64,000 nt of DNA from Anaeromonas gelatinilytica (GTDB lineage Bacteria; Bacillota; Clostridia; Tissierellales; SIT17). Location: NCBI RefSeq assembly GCF_016820635.1, contig NZ_WSFU01000137.1:52262-116261 (forward strand). Direction: 5' to 3'. The notes under the pieces were generated by a model. That model made no database searches. It saw only the letters and a program-made list of their open reading frames with translations, and was not told the origin of the DNA. The translations under genes and the position numbers were made by a program. Position 1 is the stretch's first letter; each line of letters begins with the position of its first letter. Below are positions 8,728-18,806 of the stretch, piece by piece.

Positions 8728-9156
8728 GTGAAAGTAAGAGAAGTTATGACTGATAATGTAAGGGCTATGCTTAATAGTGCATCTATTAGGGACATTGCTA
8801 AAGAAATGAATGTTCTTGGTGTGGGATCAATACCAATTACATCTAGAGATAATAGAGCAGTTGGCATTGTGACAGATAGAGATATAGTAGTAAGAGCATT
8901 AACGTCAGAAAAGAATATTAATGATCCTATAAGTAGTATCATGACAAAAGATTTAATCTCAATATCTCCAGATACTGATATACATGAGGCTGCTAGGTTG
9001 ATGGCAGAAAAACAAATTAGAAGACTTCCAGTAGTAGAAAATGGTAAATTAGTTGGAATAGTTTCTCTTGGAGACTTAGCGGTTAGAGATGTATATGCAA
9101 ATGAAGCAGGAGATGCTCTGTCTAATATTTCATTACCAGATAAAAGTATGAGGTAA
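8728..9156 (+). CDS. CBS-domain pair protein
   Basis: A 142-residue stand-alone Bateman module: two CBS motifs (KVREVMTDNVRAM...VTDRDIVVRAL and ISSIMTKDLISISP...GIVSLGDLAVRD). Such proteins usually sense adenine nucleotides; the partner is unknown. The GTG start at 8728 follows a perfect AAGGAGG. The gene is monocistronic, with a palindromic terminator directly after the stop. Confidence 0.92.
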   Translation: MKVREVMTDNVRAMLNSASIRDIAKEMNVLGVGSIPITSRDNRAVGIVTDRDIVVRALTSEKNINDPISSIMTKDLISISPDTDIHEAARLMAEKQIRRLPVVENGKLVGIVSLGDLAVRDVYANEAGDALSNISLPDKSMR

Positions 9157-9188
9157 TAATAAAACCCTATATATAGGGTTTTATTATT
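9155..9188 (+). terminator. Terminator after CBS gene
   Basis: Perfect 34-nt palindrome AATAATAAAACCCTATA and its complement; the right arm carries the T-rich tail. Confidence 0.85.
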
Positions 9189-9229
9189 ATAAATTATGTA
9201 TAGGGTATAAAAAAATAGGGGGAGATTTG

Positions 9230-10894
9230 ATGGAAAAATTAGATATAAAAATATCTGAGATTGGAAATTTTAGCGTTGATAAAGGAATTAAAATAGAAGA
9301 TTTTATAAAATCATCAAAAGATTTAGAGAACAGTAAATATCTATGTGCTCGTATAAATAACGAAATTATACATCTTGATTATACTATAGAGAAATCTGGA
9401 AGTATAGAATTATTAGATATAACTGATGAAGATGGATCTAGGGTTTATATTAGAACTCTAACATTTATATTATTAAAGGCATTGAATGAATTGTTTCCCA
9501 AGGCATCAGTTTCTATAGAACATTCTTTAAGTGAAGGATTATATATTGAAATACATAAAGAGAGACCTTTACAATGTACAGAAATTAATACTATAAGGGA
9601 AAAAATGCAGGATATAATTAATAAAAAATTACCAATAAATAGAATACTTATGTCTACTAATGAAGCTGATAATATATTTAGGAAACAAAGAATGAAAGAT
9701 AAATTAAGATTATCAAAATATAGGCTTAAAGAGTATGTTCATGTATATGAACTTGATGGATTTTATGATAAATTTTATGGGTATTTAGCTACATCTACAG
9801 AATATATTGATAAGTTTGATTTAAAATATTATCATCCAGGCATAATACTTCAATATCCGAGAAAGGAAAGTAATTATAAAGTTCCTAAATTTCAAAAACA
9901 AAATAAATTGGCTCAAATATTTAAGGAAGCAGAAGATTGGGGAAAAATTTTAGATGTAGAAGATGTCGGATCATTGAATGATAAAATAGCAGAAGGTTCT
10001 ATTGAAGAAATTGTACGAATAAATGAAGCATTACATGAGAAAAAAATAGCATATATAGCTGATAGAATAAGTAATGATAATAATACAAAAATAATTTTAA
10101 TTGCAGGACCTTCTTCATCAGGAAAGACTACATTTGCTCAAAGATTATATACTCAATTAAGAGTAAATGGAAAGAGGCCAATTTCTTTATCTTTAGATGA
10201 TTATTTTGTAAATAGAGAAGATACTCCATTAGATGAAATGGGAAATTATGATTTTGAATCTATTGACGCAATAGATATAAAAAAATTTAATGAAGACTTA
10301 ACTATTCTTTTAAATGGTGGGCAAATAGATGTACCTAAGTTTAATTTTTTAACAGGTAAAAGAGAAATAAAGATTATGGGATTTTCTATAACTGATGATC
10401 AACCGATAATAATTGAAGGAATTCATGGACTTAATGAAAAGCTTACTAATAAAATTTCTCATAAATATAAATTTAAGATATATGTTAGTGCATTGACTCA
10501 ACTTAATATAGATAAACATAATAGAATACCTACTACCGATAATAGACTGATAAGGAGAATTGTTAGGGATAGTAAATATAGAGGAAGATCTGCAGAAGGG
10601 ACTTTGGAGTTGTGGAGTTCAGTTAGAAGAGGGGAAGAAAGAAGTATATTTCCTTTTCAAGAAAGTGCTGATGTAATGTTTAATTCAGAATTAGTATATG
10701 AATTGGCTATATTAAGAAAATATGCTGAGCCGTTATTAAAAGAAGTTAAAAGAACAAGTATACACTACGCAGAAGCAAAACGATTATCAAAGTTTTTAAA
10801 ATATTTTAATTTTATTAGAAATGATGATATTATACCTAGTACATCTATTTTAAAGGAATTTATAGGTGGCAGTTGTTATAGAGAAGAAGAGTAG
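9230..10894 (+). CDS. TGS-like/uridine kinase fusion (nucleoside kinase)
   Basis: A 554-residue cytoplasmic protein of the uridine-kinase-like family with a threonyl-tRNA-synthetase-like N-terminus. The N-terminal ~270 residues resemble TGS and editing-domain (SAD) regions of ThrRS; the C-terminal part is a P-loop kinase with Walker A IAGPSSSGKTTF (~residues 288-300), the substrate loop SLSLDDYFVNRED and IIEGIHGLNE. This is a known architecture in Firmicutes and Thermotoga; its exact phosphoryl acceptor is unclear. ATG 9230 follows AGGGGGAG; a TTG one codon earlier is less well placed. A terminator follows. Confidence 0.9.
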   Translation: MEKLDIKISEIGNFSVDKGIKIEDFIKSSKDLENSKYLCARINNEIIHLDYTIEKSGSIELLDITDEDGSRVYIRTLTFILLKALNELFPKASVSIEHSLSEGLYIEIHKERPLQCTEINTIREKMQDIINKKLPINRILMSTNEADNIFRKQRMKDKLRLSKYRLKEYVHVYELDGFYDKFYGYLATSTEYIDKFDLKYYHPGIILQYPRKESNYKVPKFQKQNKLAQIFKEAEDWGKILDVEDVGSLNDKIAEGSIEEIVRINEALHEKKIAYIADRISNDNNTKIILIAGPSSSGKTTFAQRLYTQLRVNGKRPISLSLDDYFVNREDTPLDEMGNYDFESIDAIDIKKFNEDLTILLNGGQIDVPKFNFLTGKREIKIMGFSITDDQPIIIEGIHGLNEKLTNKISHKYKFKIYVSALTQLNIDKHNRIPTTDNRLIRRIVRDSKYRGRSAEGTLELWSSVRRGEERSIFPFQESADVMFNSELVYELAILRKYAEPLLKEVKRTSIHYAEAKRLSKFLKYFNFIRNDDIIPSTSILKEFIGGSCYREEE

Positions 10895-10928
10895 TTAATA
10901 ACTTAGTTATTGACTATTTTTTCTTTTT
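10892..10928 (+). terminator. Terminator after nucleoside kinase
   Basis: TAGTTAATAA-CTTAG-TTATTGACTA (one G-T pair) followed by TTTTTTCTTTTT; starts at the stop codon. Confidence 0.88.
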
Positions 10929-10973
10929 GATTTATTTTAGATATAGTGTAATTCATTAAGGAGGGGATTGATT

Positions 10974-11891
10974 ATGGAGGATATATTAAGAAAGTTAATA
11001 GATAAAAATAGAAATGTTACTCAAGAGGGCAAAGTTGCAACTTACATACCTGGTTTAGGAAAAATAGATCCTTGGGATTTAGGGATATGTGTAGCAGATA
11101 TGGAAGGAAATATATATAAATCAGGAAATTATGATAAAAAATTTACCATTCAAAGTATATCAAAGACTATTTCATTAATGTTGGCATTGATAGATAATGG
11201 AGAGGAACTTGTATTTGAAAAAGTTGGCATGGAGCCTACAGGCGATGCTTTTAATTCTATAATAAAATTAGAGACAATTATGCCTTCTAGGCCTCTTAAT
11301 CCTATGATTAATGCAGGAGCTATAGTAATATCTTCCTTAATAAAAGGTAGAGATGAGAAAGAAAAATTTCGAAGACTATTAGATTTTATCAGAAAAATAT
11401 CAGGAAATGATAAATTAAATATAAATGAGGAAATATATTTATCAGAAAAAAATACTGGAGATAGAAATAGAGCTATGGCTTATTTCATGAAAGATGTAGG
11501 AATTATAGAGGGAAATATTGAGGAAATTTTAGATATGTATTTTAAACAGTGCTCAATTGAAGTGGACTGTATAGATATTGCTAAAATCGGTTTATTTTTA
11601 GCGAATAGGGGAGTATTACCTGAAACCGGTGAAAGAGTAATATCAGAGCGAATCGCTAGGACAATAAAAACTTTTATGATTACTTGTGGAATGTATAATG
11701 GATCAGGAGAGTTTGCTATTAAGGTAGGAATACCTGCTAAAAGTGGAGTAGGAGGAGGTATAATGGCGTCGATACCTCATAGAATGGGAATAGGTACTTA
11801 TGGACCTTCATTGGATGATAAAGGGAATTCTATTGGAGGATATAAGATTTTAGAAGATTTATCAAATTATCTTAATTTAAGTATTTTTTAA
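10974..11891 (+). CDS. glsA: Glutaminase
   Basis: Hydrolyses L-glutamine to glutamate and ammonia. Serine-dependent beta-lactamase-like glutaminase family, full length (305 residues versus ~308). The catalytic Ser-x-x-Lys is at 61-64 in FTIQSISKTIS; further signatures are EPTGDAFNSI, PLNPMINAGAI, the DRNRAMAYF segment and AKSGVGGGIMA near the C-terminus. A TTG 6 nt upstream is only 1-2 nt from the ribosome site AAGGAGGGG, so ATG 10974 is preferred. It fits the amino-acid-fermenting lifestyle indicated by the grd operon. Confidence 0.95.
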   Translation: MEDILRKLIDKNRNVTQEGKVATYIPGLGKIDPWDLGICVADMEGNIYKSGNYDKKFTIQSISKTISLMLALIDNGEELVFEKVGMEPTGDAFNSIIKLETIMPSRPLNPMINAGAIVISSLIKGRDEKEKFRRLLDFIRKISGNDKLNINEEIYLSEKNTGDRNRAMAYFMKDVGIIEGNIEEILDMYFKQCSIEVDCIDIAKIGLFLANRGVLPETGERVISERIARTIKTFMITCGMYNGSGEFAIKVGIPAKSGVGGGIMASIPHRMGIGTYGPSLDDKGNSIGGYKILEDLSNYLNLSIF

Positions 11892-11962
11892 AAACAATTA
11901 AATCAAAATCACTTGCTGTTAAATAATATAATAGTAGAAATATTATAATTGCAGGTGATAAT

Positions 11963-12409
11963 ATGAAAAAAGCTTATACTAATAATAAAGAAATAGAAAT
12001 AGTTTTTATAGATGATTTGTTAAATGAAGAGGAATATACTAGTGCTATTGTTATACCTATATTTCAAGATAAATTTGTTATGACATTTAACTCTACAAAT
12101 AAGTGTTGGGAATTTCCTCAATGTAAAAAAGAGGATAAAGAAAACTTATTACAGTGTGTAATTAGAGAAACTTTTGAAGAAACAGGAGCTATTTTATCTG
12201 AAATAAATCCTATTGGTTATTATAAAAAGTTAAAGGCTGAAGACTATATTAAAACTTTAGTATATATAGGCAAGATAGCTATTTTTGAACCAAAACCAAT
12301 ATGGAGTCATACAGACTTAGTTAAACTATTTGATGTTTTACCAGAAGATTTGGAAACAAATGATGGTGCATATAAGTTAATAATTGATTATATAAAAGTA
12401 AAGGGATAG
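11963..12409 (+). CDS. Nudix hydrolase
   Basis: A 148-residue Nudix pyrophosphohydrolase. The Nudix box is present from about residue 53: C-x5-E-x7-RETFEETGAI, matching G-x5-E-x7-REUxEExGU except that the first Gly is Cys; the metal-binding RE and EE residues are intact. The substrate is unknown. ATG 11963 follows GCAGGTGA. The gene ends in a hairpin shared with the convergent DUF2892 gene. Confidence 0.88.
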   Translation: MKKAYTNNKEIEIVFIDDLLNEEEYTSAIVIPIFQDKFVMTFNSTNKCWEFPQCKKEDKENLLQCVIRETFEETGAILSEINPIGYYKKLKAEDYIKTLVYIGKIAIFEPKPIWSHTDLVKLFDVLPEDLETNDGAYKLIIDYIKVKG

Positions 12410-12424
12410 AATCCCTTTACTTTT
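12394..12424. terminator. Bidirectional terminator
   Basis: AAAAGTAAAGGGAT-AGA-ATCCCTTTACTTTT between convergent genes; it contains the Nudix stop codon. Confidence 0.85.
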
Positions 12425-12635
12425 ATTGTTGTTTTAATTTAAATTTCATTTTATTATTATCAGTACTCATACCCATAATATATAACATTGGGCAAAATCT
12501 AGTAATTCCTTCTGCAACCTTCATGCTGCCAAGAAACATTGATGATTTTGAATTTTTTAAAATTCCACATCCAAAAAGAGTTAATCCAGCAGTAATTCTT
12601 ATATATGCATCTAGATTTCCAACATTCTTTTTCAT
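12423..12635 (-). CDS. DUF2892 (YgaP-like) membrane protein
   Basis: A 70-residue protein with the YgaP-type membrane module: MKKNVGNLDAYIRITAGLTL begins the first hydrophobic helix, and the second part has the conserved ITRFCPMLYIMGMST (family FCPLY..LGIST). It contains two membrane segments and a basic tail. YgaP-like modules are often tied to sulfur or redox handling, but this stand-alone form has no rhodanese domain and no clear role. ATG is behind AAAGGAGG. Confidence 0.85.
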   Translation of the reverse strand: MKKNVGNLDAYIRITAGLTLFGCGILKNSKSSMFLGSMKVAEGITRFCPMLYIMGMSTDNNKMKFKLKQQ

Positions 12636-12693
12636 GACAAACCTCCTTTAATACTTTAAATTTATTTTGTCATAAAAAACGAAAAAGTATTAA

Positions 12694-12721
12694 TAAAAAA
12701 AGAATACTTAAAGTATTCTTT
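12694..12721 (-). terminator. Terminator of rodA (minus strand)
   Basis: On the minus strand, AAAGAATACTT and its complement with a one-base centre, followed by TTTTTTATT; begins at the rodA stop codon. Confidence 0.8.
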
Positions 12722-13820
12722 AAAAATTTATTTGACTTTTTCTCATTGCAATACTGAATACGATGCCTAATGATACCATATTTACTAGCATAAAAGTACC
12801 TCCATAACTTATAAATGGTAGCGGAATACCAGTAACAGGCATAAGACCAATTGTCATACCTATATTTTCTATTACATGAAATGTTATCATTGCCGTGATT
12901 CCTACTACAGTTAAAGATCCAAAAGAATCCTTTGCATTTTTTGCTATTATTACTAGTCTATATATTAAAAGCAAGAATAAAAGTATTAATATAGCTCCAC
13001 CAATTAGCCCAAAGGCTTCTCCTATAACTGCAAAAATAAAATCAGTATGTTGTTCCGGTAACCATTCTAATTTAGCAAAGCTTGCTTCTCCAGAAAAATA
13101 TCTACCAAAAAGTTGCCCCGAGCCTATTGCAATTTTAGATTGAGTTACATGATAACCTATGTCCATTGTATCTAAAGAAGGGTCAAAGAACACTAATACT
13201 CGGTTTTTTTGATAAGAGGTTAGAATTTTAAACCATAGTATAGGTAAACTTATTACTCCTGTTATAGCTGAATAAATTATATATCTATAACTCATTCCTG
13301 CAACAAAAAGCATAATAAATGTAAAAAATATAAATACTAATCCAGTACCAAAATCATTTTCTACAACTAGTAAAATTGGTATAATTGCAAATGTTAGAAT
13401 TTTTATTAAAGTAAAAACGTTATTAATATCATTTTTATTTTTTTCTATAAATTTGGCTAAAGATAAAATTATTCCTATTTTAGCTATTTCTGAAGGTTGA
13501 AGATTGAAACCACCTATGACAAGCCAACTATCGGCACCCCATTCCTTTCCACCAGTACCAGCAAATATAACTACCAAAAGTAAAGCATTAGACAATACAT
13601 ATATTGGGATATAAAGTTTACCAAAGGTATCATAACCAATAAAACAAATGATTATAATAGCAATTAATCCTAATATAAAAGATACTATTTGACTTTTTAG
13701 AGATGATATTTCTCCTGTTGCAACATATATAGAAAAAAATCCATATATGGTTAAGATCAATATAATAGATAATAAGAAATAATCAAATTTTTTAAATTTA
13801 TTTCTACTTAATTTCATCAT
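12720..13820 (-). CDS. rodA: Rod-shape/SEDS glycosyltransferase RodA
   Basis: SEDS-family polytopic membrane protein that polymerises lipid II glycan during cell elongation. About ten membrane segments; the hallmark loops GGKEWGADSWLVIGGFNLQPSEI, LPEQHTDFIFAVIGE and VTGIPLPFISYGGT are all present. An earlier ATG at 13835 is in frame, but GGAGAG sits just inside that codon's first triplets, ideally placed for the ATG at 13820, so that start is preferred (366 aa). It is monocistronic with its own terminator. RodA rather than FtsW or SpoVE is favoured by the short N-terminus and length. Confidence 0.9.
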   Translation of the reverse strand: MMKLSRNKFKKFDYFLLSIILILTIYGFFSIYVATGEISSLKSQIVSFILGLIAIIIICFIGYDTFGKLYIPIYVLSNALLLVVIFAGTGGKEWGADSWLVIGGFNLQPSEIAKIGIILSLAKFIEKNKNDINNVFTLIKILTFAIIPILLVVENDFGTGLVFIFFTFIMLFVAGMSYRYIIYSAITGVISLPILWFKILTSYQKNRVLVFFDPSLDTMDIGYHVTQSKIAIGSGQLFGRYFSGEASFAKLEWLPEQHTDFIFAVIGEAFGLIGGAILILLFLLLIYRLVIIAKNAKDSFGSLTVVGITAMITFHVIENIGMTIGLMPVTGIPLPFISYGGTFMLVNMVSLGIVFSIAMRKSQINF

Positions 13821-14137
13821 TTTTAAACTCTCCATCCTAAAAAACTTAATAATGAAATTATAACATAAAATAGGCGAGTATATAAATAAATAAAATATAA
13901 TTTATAAGTTTTTATAAATACTGGACAATAGGGTATGAAATAATTTAAAATAATATAGTGTGTTAAAGTTACATAATAATTATATTTATTGTTTATCTGT
14001 TGAATAACTATAAAAAACAGGTAATTGAATATAACTATTTTTATAGGCTATAATGCTATAGTCTTTTTCTATGTGGAGTATTTTTAATTAATTATTAAAT
14101 TTAACCAAAAATATATTATATAAAGTGAGGAGTAAAT
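13821..14137. other. 317-bp intergenic region between divergent rodA and DUF1846 genes
   Basis: No coding frame with a ribosome site is visible. It carries the rodA promoter region on the left and a plausible sigma-A promoter for the right-hand gene (listed separately). The segment GGCTATA-atgc-TATAGTC-TTTTTCT at 14046-14069 could form a short hairpin with a T-tract overlapping the -10, possibly a weak attenuator. Confidence 0.5.
14025..14054 (+). promoter_or_regulatory. Predicted sigma-A promoter
   Basis: TTGAAT (14025-14030), 18-bp spacer, TATAAT (14049-14054), about 80 bp upstream of the DUF1846 start. Confidence 0.55.
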
Positions 14138-15646
14138 ATGAAGATTGGTTTTGATCATGAAAAGTATATAGAAGAACAATCAGAGTATATTTTAGAAAGA
14201 GTGAATCATTATGATAAATTGTATTTAGAATTTGGTGGTAAATTATTATATGATTTACATGCAAAAAGAGTTTTACCAGGGTTTGATGAAAATGCAAAAG
14301 TTAAATTATTACACAAATTAAAAGAAAAAGTTGAAGTTATTATTTGTGTATATGCAGGTGATATTGAAAGAAATAAAATTAGAGAAGATTTTGGTATTAC
14401 TTATGATATGGATACACTAAGATTAATTGATGATTTAAGAGAATATAAATTGGATATAAATAGTGTGGTGATAACAAGATATGATGAACAACCAGCAACA
14501 AATGTTTTTATAAATAAACTTGAGCGTAGTGGTATTAAAGTTTATAAACATAGATCTACTAAAGGTTACCCAACGGATGTAGATACTATTGTAAGTGATG
14601 AAGGTTATGGGAAAAATCCATATATTGAAACTACAAAGCCTATTGTTGTTGTAACTGCTCCTGGTCCAGGCAGTGGTAAGCAGGGTACTTGTTTTAGTCA
14701 ACTTTATCATGAACACAAGCAAGGTAACATGGTGGGATATTCAAAATTTGAGACATTTCCTGTTTGGAATATTCCACTGAAACATCCTTTGAATATAGCT
14801 TATGAAGCTGCAACAGTAGATCTTAAAGATGTAAATATGATTGATTCATTCCATTTTGATGCTTATAATGAAATTGCTGTAAATTATAATAGAGATATTG
14901 AAACATTTCCTTTATTGAAAAAAACTATAGAGAAAATAACAGGAGAAGAATCAATATATAAATCTCCTACAGATATGGGAGTTAATAGAGTAGGTTTTGG
15001 TATAGTTGATGATGAACTTGTTAAAGAAGCATCTAGGCAAGAAATAATTAGAAGATATTTTAAAACTGAATGTGAATATAAAAAAGGATATGTTGATAAA
15101 GATACTTTGGAAAGAATAAAATTGATCATGGAAGAACTTAATTTAAAGCAAGAAGATAGAAGAGTTGTTATTCCAGCAAGGAGTCGTGCAGCTAAATTAA
15201 AGGAAATCTGTTCTAAAGATGAAGTATGTTCTGCTGTAGCAATAGAGCTTAATGATAATACAATATTAACTGGTAAGAGTTCTGACATAATGGATTCAAC
15301 CGCTGCAGTAATTCTAAATGCTATTAAGTGTCTTGCAAACATATCTGATGAAATTCATCTTATTTCACCGGTGATTTTAGAACCAATTAGGAAGTTGAAA
15401 TCTGAAACATTAGATAGTAAAAATTTAGCACTTAATTGTGAGGAGATTTTGATTGCCCTTAGTATATGTGCAGCAACTAATCCAACAGCCCAAGTGGCTA
15501 TGGAAAGGTTATCAGAATTGAAAGGATCTCAGGCTCATTCTACCACGATTTTAAGTATAAGTGATGAACAAGTTTTTAGAAAGTTGGGGATAGATATTAC
15601 AAGTGACCCTCAATTTTCTACAGAAAACTTATTTTATAATAATTAA
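14138..15646 (+). CDS. DUF1846 family protein
   Basis: A 502-residue soluble protein of the DUF1846 family, common in Firmicutes. It matches over the full length: [19 protein letters not shown] at the N-terminus, [15 protein letters not shown], the [20 protein letters not shown] segment (a Gly-rich, P-loop-like turn at ~170-190) and the [17 protein letters not shown] region. Biochemical function is not established to my knowledge. ATG 14138 follows GTGAGGAG. Monocistronic, ending at a palindromic terminator. Confidence 0.92.
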   Translation: MKIGFDHEKYIEEQSEYILERVNHYDKLYLEFGGKLLYDLHAKRVLPGFDENAKVKLLHKLKEKVEVIICVYAGDIERNKIREDFGITYDMDTLRLIDDLREYKLDINSVVITRYDEQPATNVFINKLERSGIKVYKHRSTKGYPTDVDTIVSDEGYGKNPYIETTKPIVVVTAPGPGSGKQGTCFSQLYHEHKQGNMVGYSKFETFPVWNIPLKHPLNIAYEAATVDLKDVNMIDSFHFDAYNEIAVNYNRDIETFPLLKKTIEKITGEESIYKSPTDMGVNRVGFGIVDDELVKEASRQEIIRRYFKTECEYKKGYVDKDTLERIKLIMEELNLKQEDRRVVIPARSRAAKLKEICSKDEVCSAVAIELNDNTILTGKSSDIMDSTAAVILNAIKCLANISDEIHLISPVILEPIRKLKSETLDSKNLALNCEEILIALSICAATNPTAQVAMERLSELKGSQAHSTTILSISDEQVFRKLGIDITSDPQFSTENLFYNN

Positions 15647-15664
15647 TTTTTAATTTAATATATT

Positions 15665-15702
15665 AAAATAATGACTTCTATTTAAATAGAAGTCATTATT
15701 TT
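15665..15702. terminator. Bidirectional terminator, 38-nt perfect palindrome
   Basis: AAAATAATGACTTCTATTT followed by its exact complement, between the convergent genes ending at 15646 and 15696. Confidence 0.85.
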
Positions 15703-17108
15703 AAGTGTTTAAGTAAATCTTCTTTTTTTAAGTTACTTGGGAAATAACAGTTATATTCTTGATTGTATTTATATTTTATTTTATATTCATCTATATTATT
15801 AATAATTAGATTTAAAAATTTAATGAAATTATCAATTTCTTTTTCGGTATTATACATACCGAAACTAATTCTTACTAATCCTGGGACATCTTTAATTTGA
15901 CCAAATATCATTTTTTGTTGCATTTTTCTTATGTCAGTTGAAGATAAGTTTAATAATCTATGTACATATGGGTGAGCACAAAAACATCCGTTTCTAACCC
16001 CTATATTACCTTCAAAGGAAAGTAATGATGCTAAAAAATTGTGAGGTATGTTTTTAATATTAAAAGAAATTACTCCTAAATGATTATTAGGATTTATATT
16101 ATCAAAAGATATATATAGTTTGATATTTTGTATTGTTTTTAAATTAGAAATCAATTTTTTAGTTAATATAGTTTCATGTTTTTTTATATTTTCCATATTT
16201 ATTTCTTCTAATATATTTATAGATTTCATTAATGCTAATGAACCTATAACATTAGGAGTACCAGCTTCTTCTTTTTCGGGAGGATGAGTCCAAAATTGAT
16301 TATTTTCAGTTACACTTATAATATTACCTCCACCGGTATATTCAGGAACACCTTTATTAAATGTATCTTTTGGACCAATTAAAACTCCTGTTCCGAAGGG
16401 AGCATACATTTTATGTGCTGAAAAAGCTATAAAGTCTAAATAGTCATTTTTACCTGTTCCTGACATGTTTATTTTTCTATGGGGAATGAGTTGAGCACAA
16501 TCTACTAAAATTTGTGTATTATATTTATGACATAATTCTGCAATCTTATGTATTTCATTAATATAACCTGTAACATTTGATGCTCCAGCAATAGATACTA
16601 ATTTAATCTTATTCTTATAATGATTTAATTTATATTCTAAATCATTTAAATCTAGTCTATTATTTTTAAGTAATTTTATATATATTCTTTTACATTTATT
16701 TCGCCAAGGTAAATCGTTAGAGTGGTGCTCCATTAAAGAAATTAGAACTACATCTTCCTTAGATAAATTTAATCTATAGGATAATTTGTTAATTGCTTCA
16801 GTAGTATTTTTTACAAATATACATGTGTTTTTTTTAGTATCACTATTTACAAATTGTAAAACTTTTTTTCGAGTTTCTTCATATATTTCTGTGGAAATAA
16901 TAGATTTAATTCCTATTCCTCTGTGAATACTTGAGTAGTGTTTAGAAAAATCTTCTATTTCTTTTATTACTGGTAGTAATGGTGGAGTACTAGCAGCATT
17001 ATCAAAATTAATATATTCTTTTTGAGGAAATGATTTTATTTTTATATTTTCATTAATTCCAGCCATATGTTTTCTAATATTATTAATAGAGTATTTAGTT
17101 TTAAACAT
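15696..17108 (-). CDS. Class V aminotransferase (cysteine desulfurase/selenocysteine lyase-like)
   Basis: PLP enzyme of the class V aminotransferase superfamily, 470 residues (longer than the ~400 of SufS/CsdB). FDNAASTPPLLP near residue 33, HHSNDLPWRN, VDCAQLIPH and the PLP-binding Lys233 in AFSAHKMYAPFGTGVLIG are clear. The active-site cysteine loop reads VRNGCFCAHPYVH. Family members release sulfur or selenium from cysteine or selenocysteine. The genome makes two Sec proteins (GrdA, GrdB), so a selenium role is possible but the gene is 15 kb away and unlinked. ATG is behind GAGGAGG. Confidence 0.85.
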   Translation of the reverse strand: MFKTKYSINNIRKHMAGINENIKIKSFPQKEYINFDNAASTPPLLPVIKEIEDFSKHYSSIHRGIGIKSIISTEIYEETRKKVLQFVNSDTKKNTCIFVKNTTEAINKLSYRLNLSKEDVVLISLMEHHSNDLPWRNKCKRIYIKLLKNNRLDLNDLEYKLNHYKNKIKLVSIAGASNVTGYINEIHKIAELCHKYNTQILVDCAQLIPHRKINMSGTGKNDYLDFIAFSAHKMYAPFGTGVLIGPKDTFNKGVPEYTGGGNIISVTENNQFWTHPPEKEEAGTPNVIGSLALMKSINILEEINMENIKKHETILTKKLISNLKTIQNIKLYISFDNINPNNHLGVISFNIKNIPHNFLASLLSFEGNIGVRNGCFCAHPYVHRLLNLSSTDIRKMQQKMIFGQIKDVPGLVRISFGMYNTEKEIDNFIKFLNLIINNIDEYKIKYKYNQEYNCYFPSNLKKEDLLKHLK

Positions 17109-17343
17109 ATTATCCTCCTCATAGTTGACATATTTAATATTATGATATGTAACTAATTTTAAAATGTCACAATGAAAAAGTTCTATTGGGCTTTAATTGA
17201 AGTTATCATTATTTTCTACCATAAGAATATAGATTAGTTAATATTTAGAATGCATTTGTAGGGTATAATAATTATTGTAAATAAGAATTGATTTAATGAT
17301 ATTATATATATTAACTGAAATCATAATAAAGAGGAGATAATTT

Positions 17344-17826
17344 ATGGATATAATTTTAATAATAATAGCATTGGTATTAATGTTTATTGGATTTTTAGGA
17401 GTATTTATTCCAATAGTACCTGGTTCGGGATTGATTTTTTTTACTGCTTTAATATATGGAATAATAACAGGTTTTGAAACAACATCTATAATTAGCTTAG
17501 TAATCTTAGGTATTTTGGGTATCTTAACGATTATATTAGAGAATTTAGCTTCTTTGATAACTACAAAAAAAGTAGGGGCATCAAAATATGGTATAATAGG
17601 TGCTGTGATTGGGGGAATTGTAGGTTTTTTATCTTTTTCTTTAATTGGACTTGTAATAGGTCAATTTATAGGTGCAGTATTAGGAGAATTATTTATCAAA
17701 ACTAAATTTAAAGATTCTGTTAAAATAGGTGTAGCTACTTTTGTAGGATATTTATTGGGAATAGTATTAAATAGTACAATTGCTATTATAATGATAATTG
17801 TTTTTATATTTGATGTAATAATATGA
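17344..17826 (+). CDS. DUF456 membrane protein
   Basis: A 160-residue integral membrane protein with about five hydrophobic segments. It has the DUF456 pattern: an N-terminal FIGFLGVFIPIVPGSGLIF segment, then a Gly-rich repeat (KYGIIGAVIGGIVGF, then VIGQFIGAVLGELF). Function unknown. ATG follows GAGGAG. It ends 17 nt before nfo and is probably cotranscribed with it. Confidence 0.88.
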   Translation: MDIILIIIALVLMFIGFLGVFIPIVPGSGLIFFTALIYGIITGFETTSIISLVILGILGILTIILENLASLITTKKVGASKYGIIGAVIGGIVGFLSFSLIGLVIGQFIGAVLGELFIKTKFKDSVKIGVATFVGYLLGIVLNSTIAIIMIIVFIFDVII

Positions 17827-17842
17827 TTAGGAGTGATAAATA

Positions 17843-18670
17843 ATGATAGTAGGTAGTCATTTGTCAATATCAAAAGGATTTGAATATGCAGCTAAAGAAG
17901 CTGTTAAAATAGGAGGAAATACATTTCAATTTTTCACAAGAAATCCTAGAGGAGGTAAGGCTAAGAAACTAGATTTAGAGGATATAAAAAAGCTTCAAAA
18001 AATAATGAAAAAAAATAAATTTGGTCAATTATTAGCTCATGCTCCATATACAATGAACCCTGCATCCTATAAAGAAAAAGTATGGGAATTTGCAAAAATG
18101 GCTTTTAAAGATGATTTAGATAGACTTGAAATTATACCCTGTGATTTATACAATTTTCATCCTGGGAATCATACTGGCAAAGGAGTAGAGTATGGGATTA
18201 ATAGAATAGCTGAATTATTGAATGATGTATTAACTGGAAAAGAAAGTACATGGATTTTATTGGAAACTATGTCTGGTAAGGGAACAGAGATAGGAAGAAA
18301 CTTTGAAGAATTAAAGTCTATAATAGATAAGGTTAATTATTCTGATAAAATAGGAGTATGCATTGATACTTGTCATATATATTCTGCTGGTTATGATATA
18401 GTAAATAATTTAGATGGAGTAATACAAGAATTTGATGATAGCATAGGATTAGATAGATTAAAGGCTATTCATTTAAATGATAGTAAAATGGATTTTGATA
18501 GTAATAAGGATAGGCATGAAAAATTAGGAGAAGGAACTTTAGGAATGGAAGCTATAATTAATATAATAAATCATCCTAAATTAAAAGATTTACCATTTTT
18601 CTTAGAAACTCCTAATGAATTAGAAGGTTATAAGAAAGAGATTGAAATATTAATTAGAAATAGGGAATAA
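17843..18670 (+). CDS. nfo: Endonuclease IV (apurinic/apyrimidinic endonuclease)
   Basis: Zinc-dependent AP endonuclease of base-excision repair (TIM barrel, 275 residues). Recognised by [34 protein letters not shown], the metal ligands in LAHAPYTMN and [39 protein letters not shown] and IHLNDSK...[12 protein letters not shown] follows AGGAGTGA. Together with nth at 20262 it supplies two base-excision steps in this neighbourhood, although the genes are separate transcripts. Confidence 0.96.
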   Translation: MIVGSHLSISKGFEYAAKEAVKIGGNTFQFFTRNPRGGKAKKLDLEDIKKLQKIMKKNKFGQLLAHAPYTMNPASYKEKVWEFAKMAFKDDLDRLEIIPCDLYNFHPGNHTGKGVEYGINRIAELLNDVLTGKESTWILLETMSGKGTEIGRNFEELKSIIDKVNYSDKIGVCIDTCHIYSAGYDIVNNLDGVIQEFDDSIGLDRLKAIHLNDSKMDFDSNKDRHEKLGEGTLGMEAIINIINHPKLKDLPFFLETPNELEGYKKEIEILIRNRE

Positions 18671-18806
18671 TATTTTTTATTTACTAAAAAATAAGATATT
18701 ATAATATTTAATGAAATATAAGCAGGAAAACCATTTTTTATATTGAATATATAGATATAAAGTGGAAAAGTTCAGTTTATATATGAAGAATTAAGGAGGT
18801 TTTATA

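Noticed and set aside
14884..15342. 152-codon minus-strand frame inside the DUF1846 gene
   Set aside because: Antisense shadow; the plus-strand protein matches its family along the whole length.
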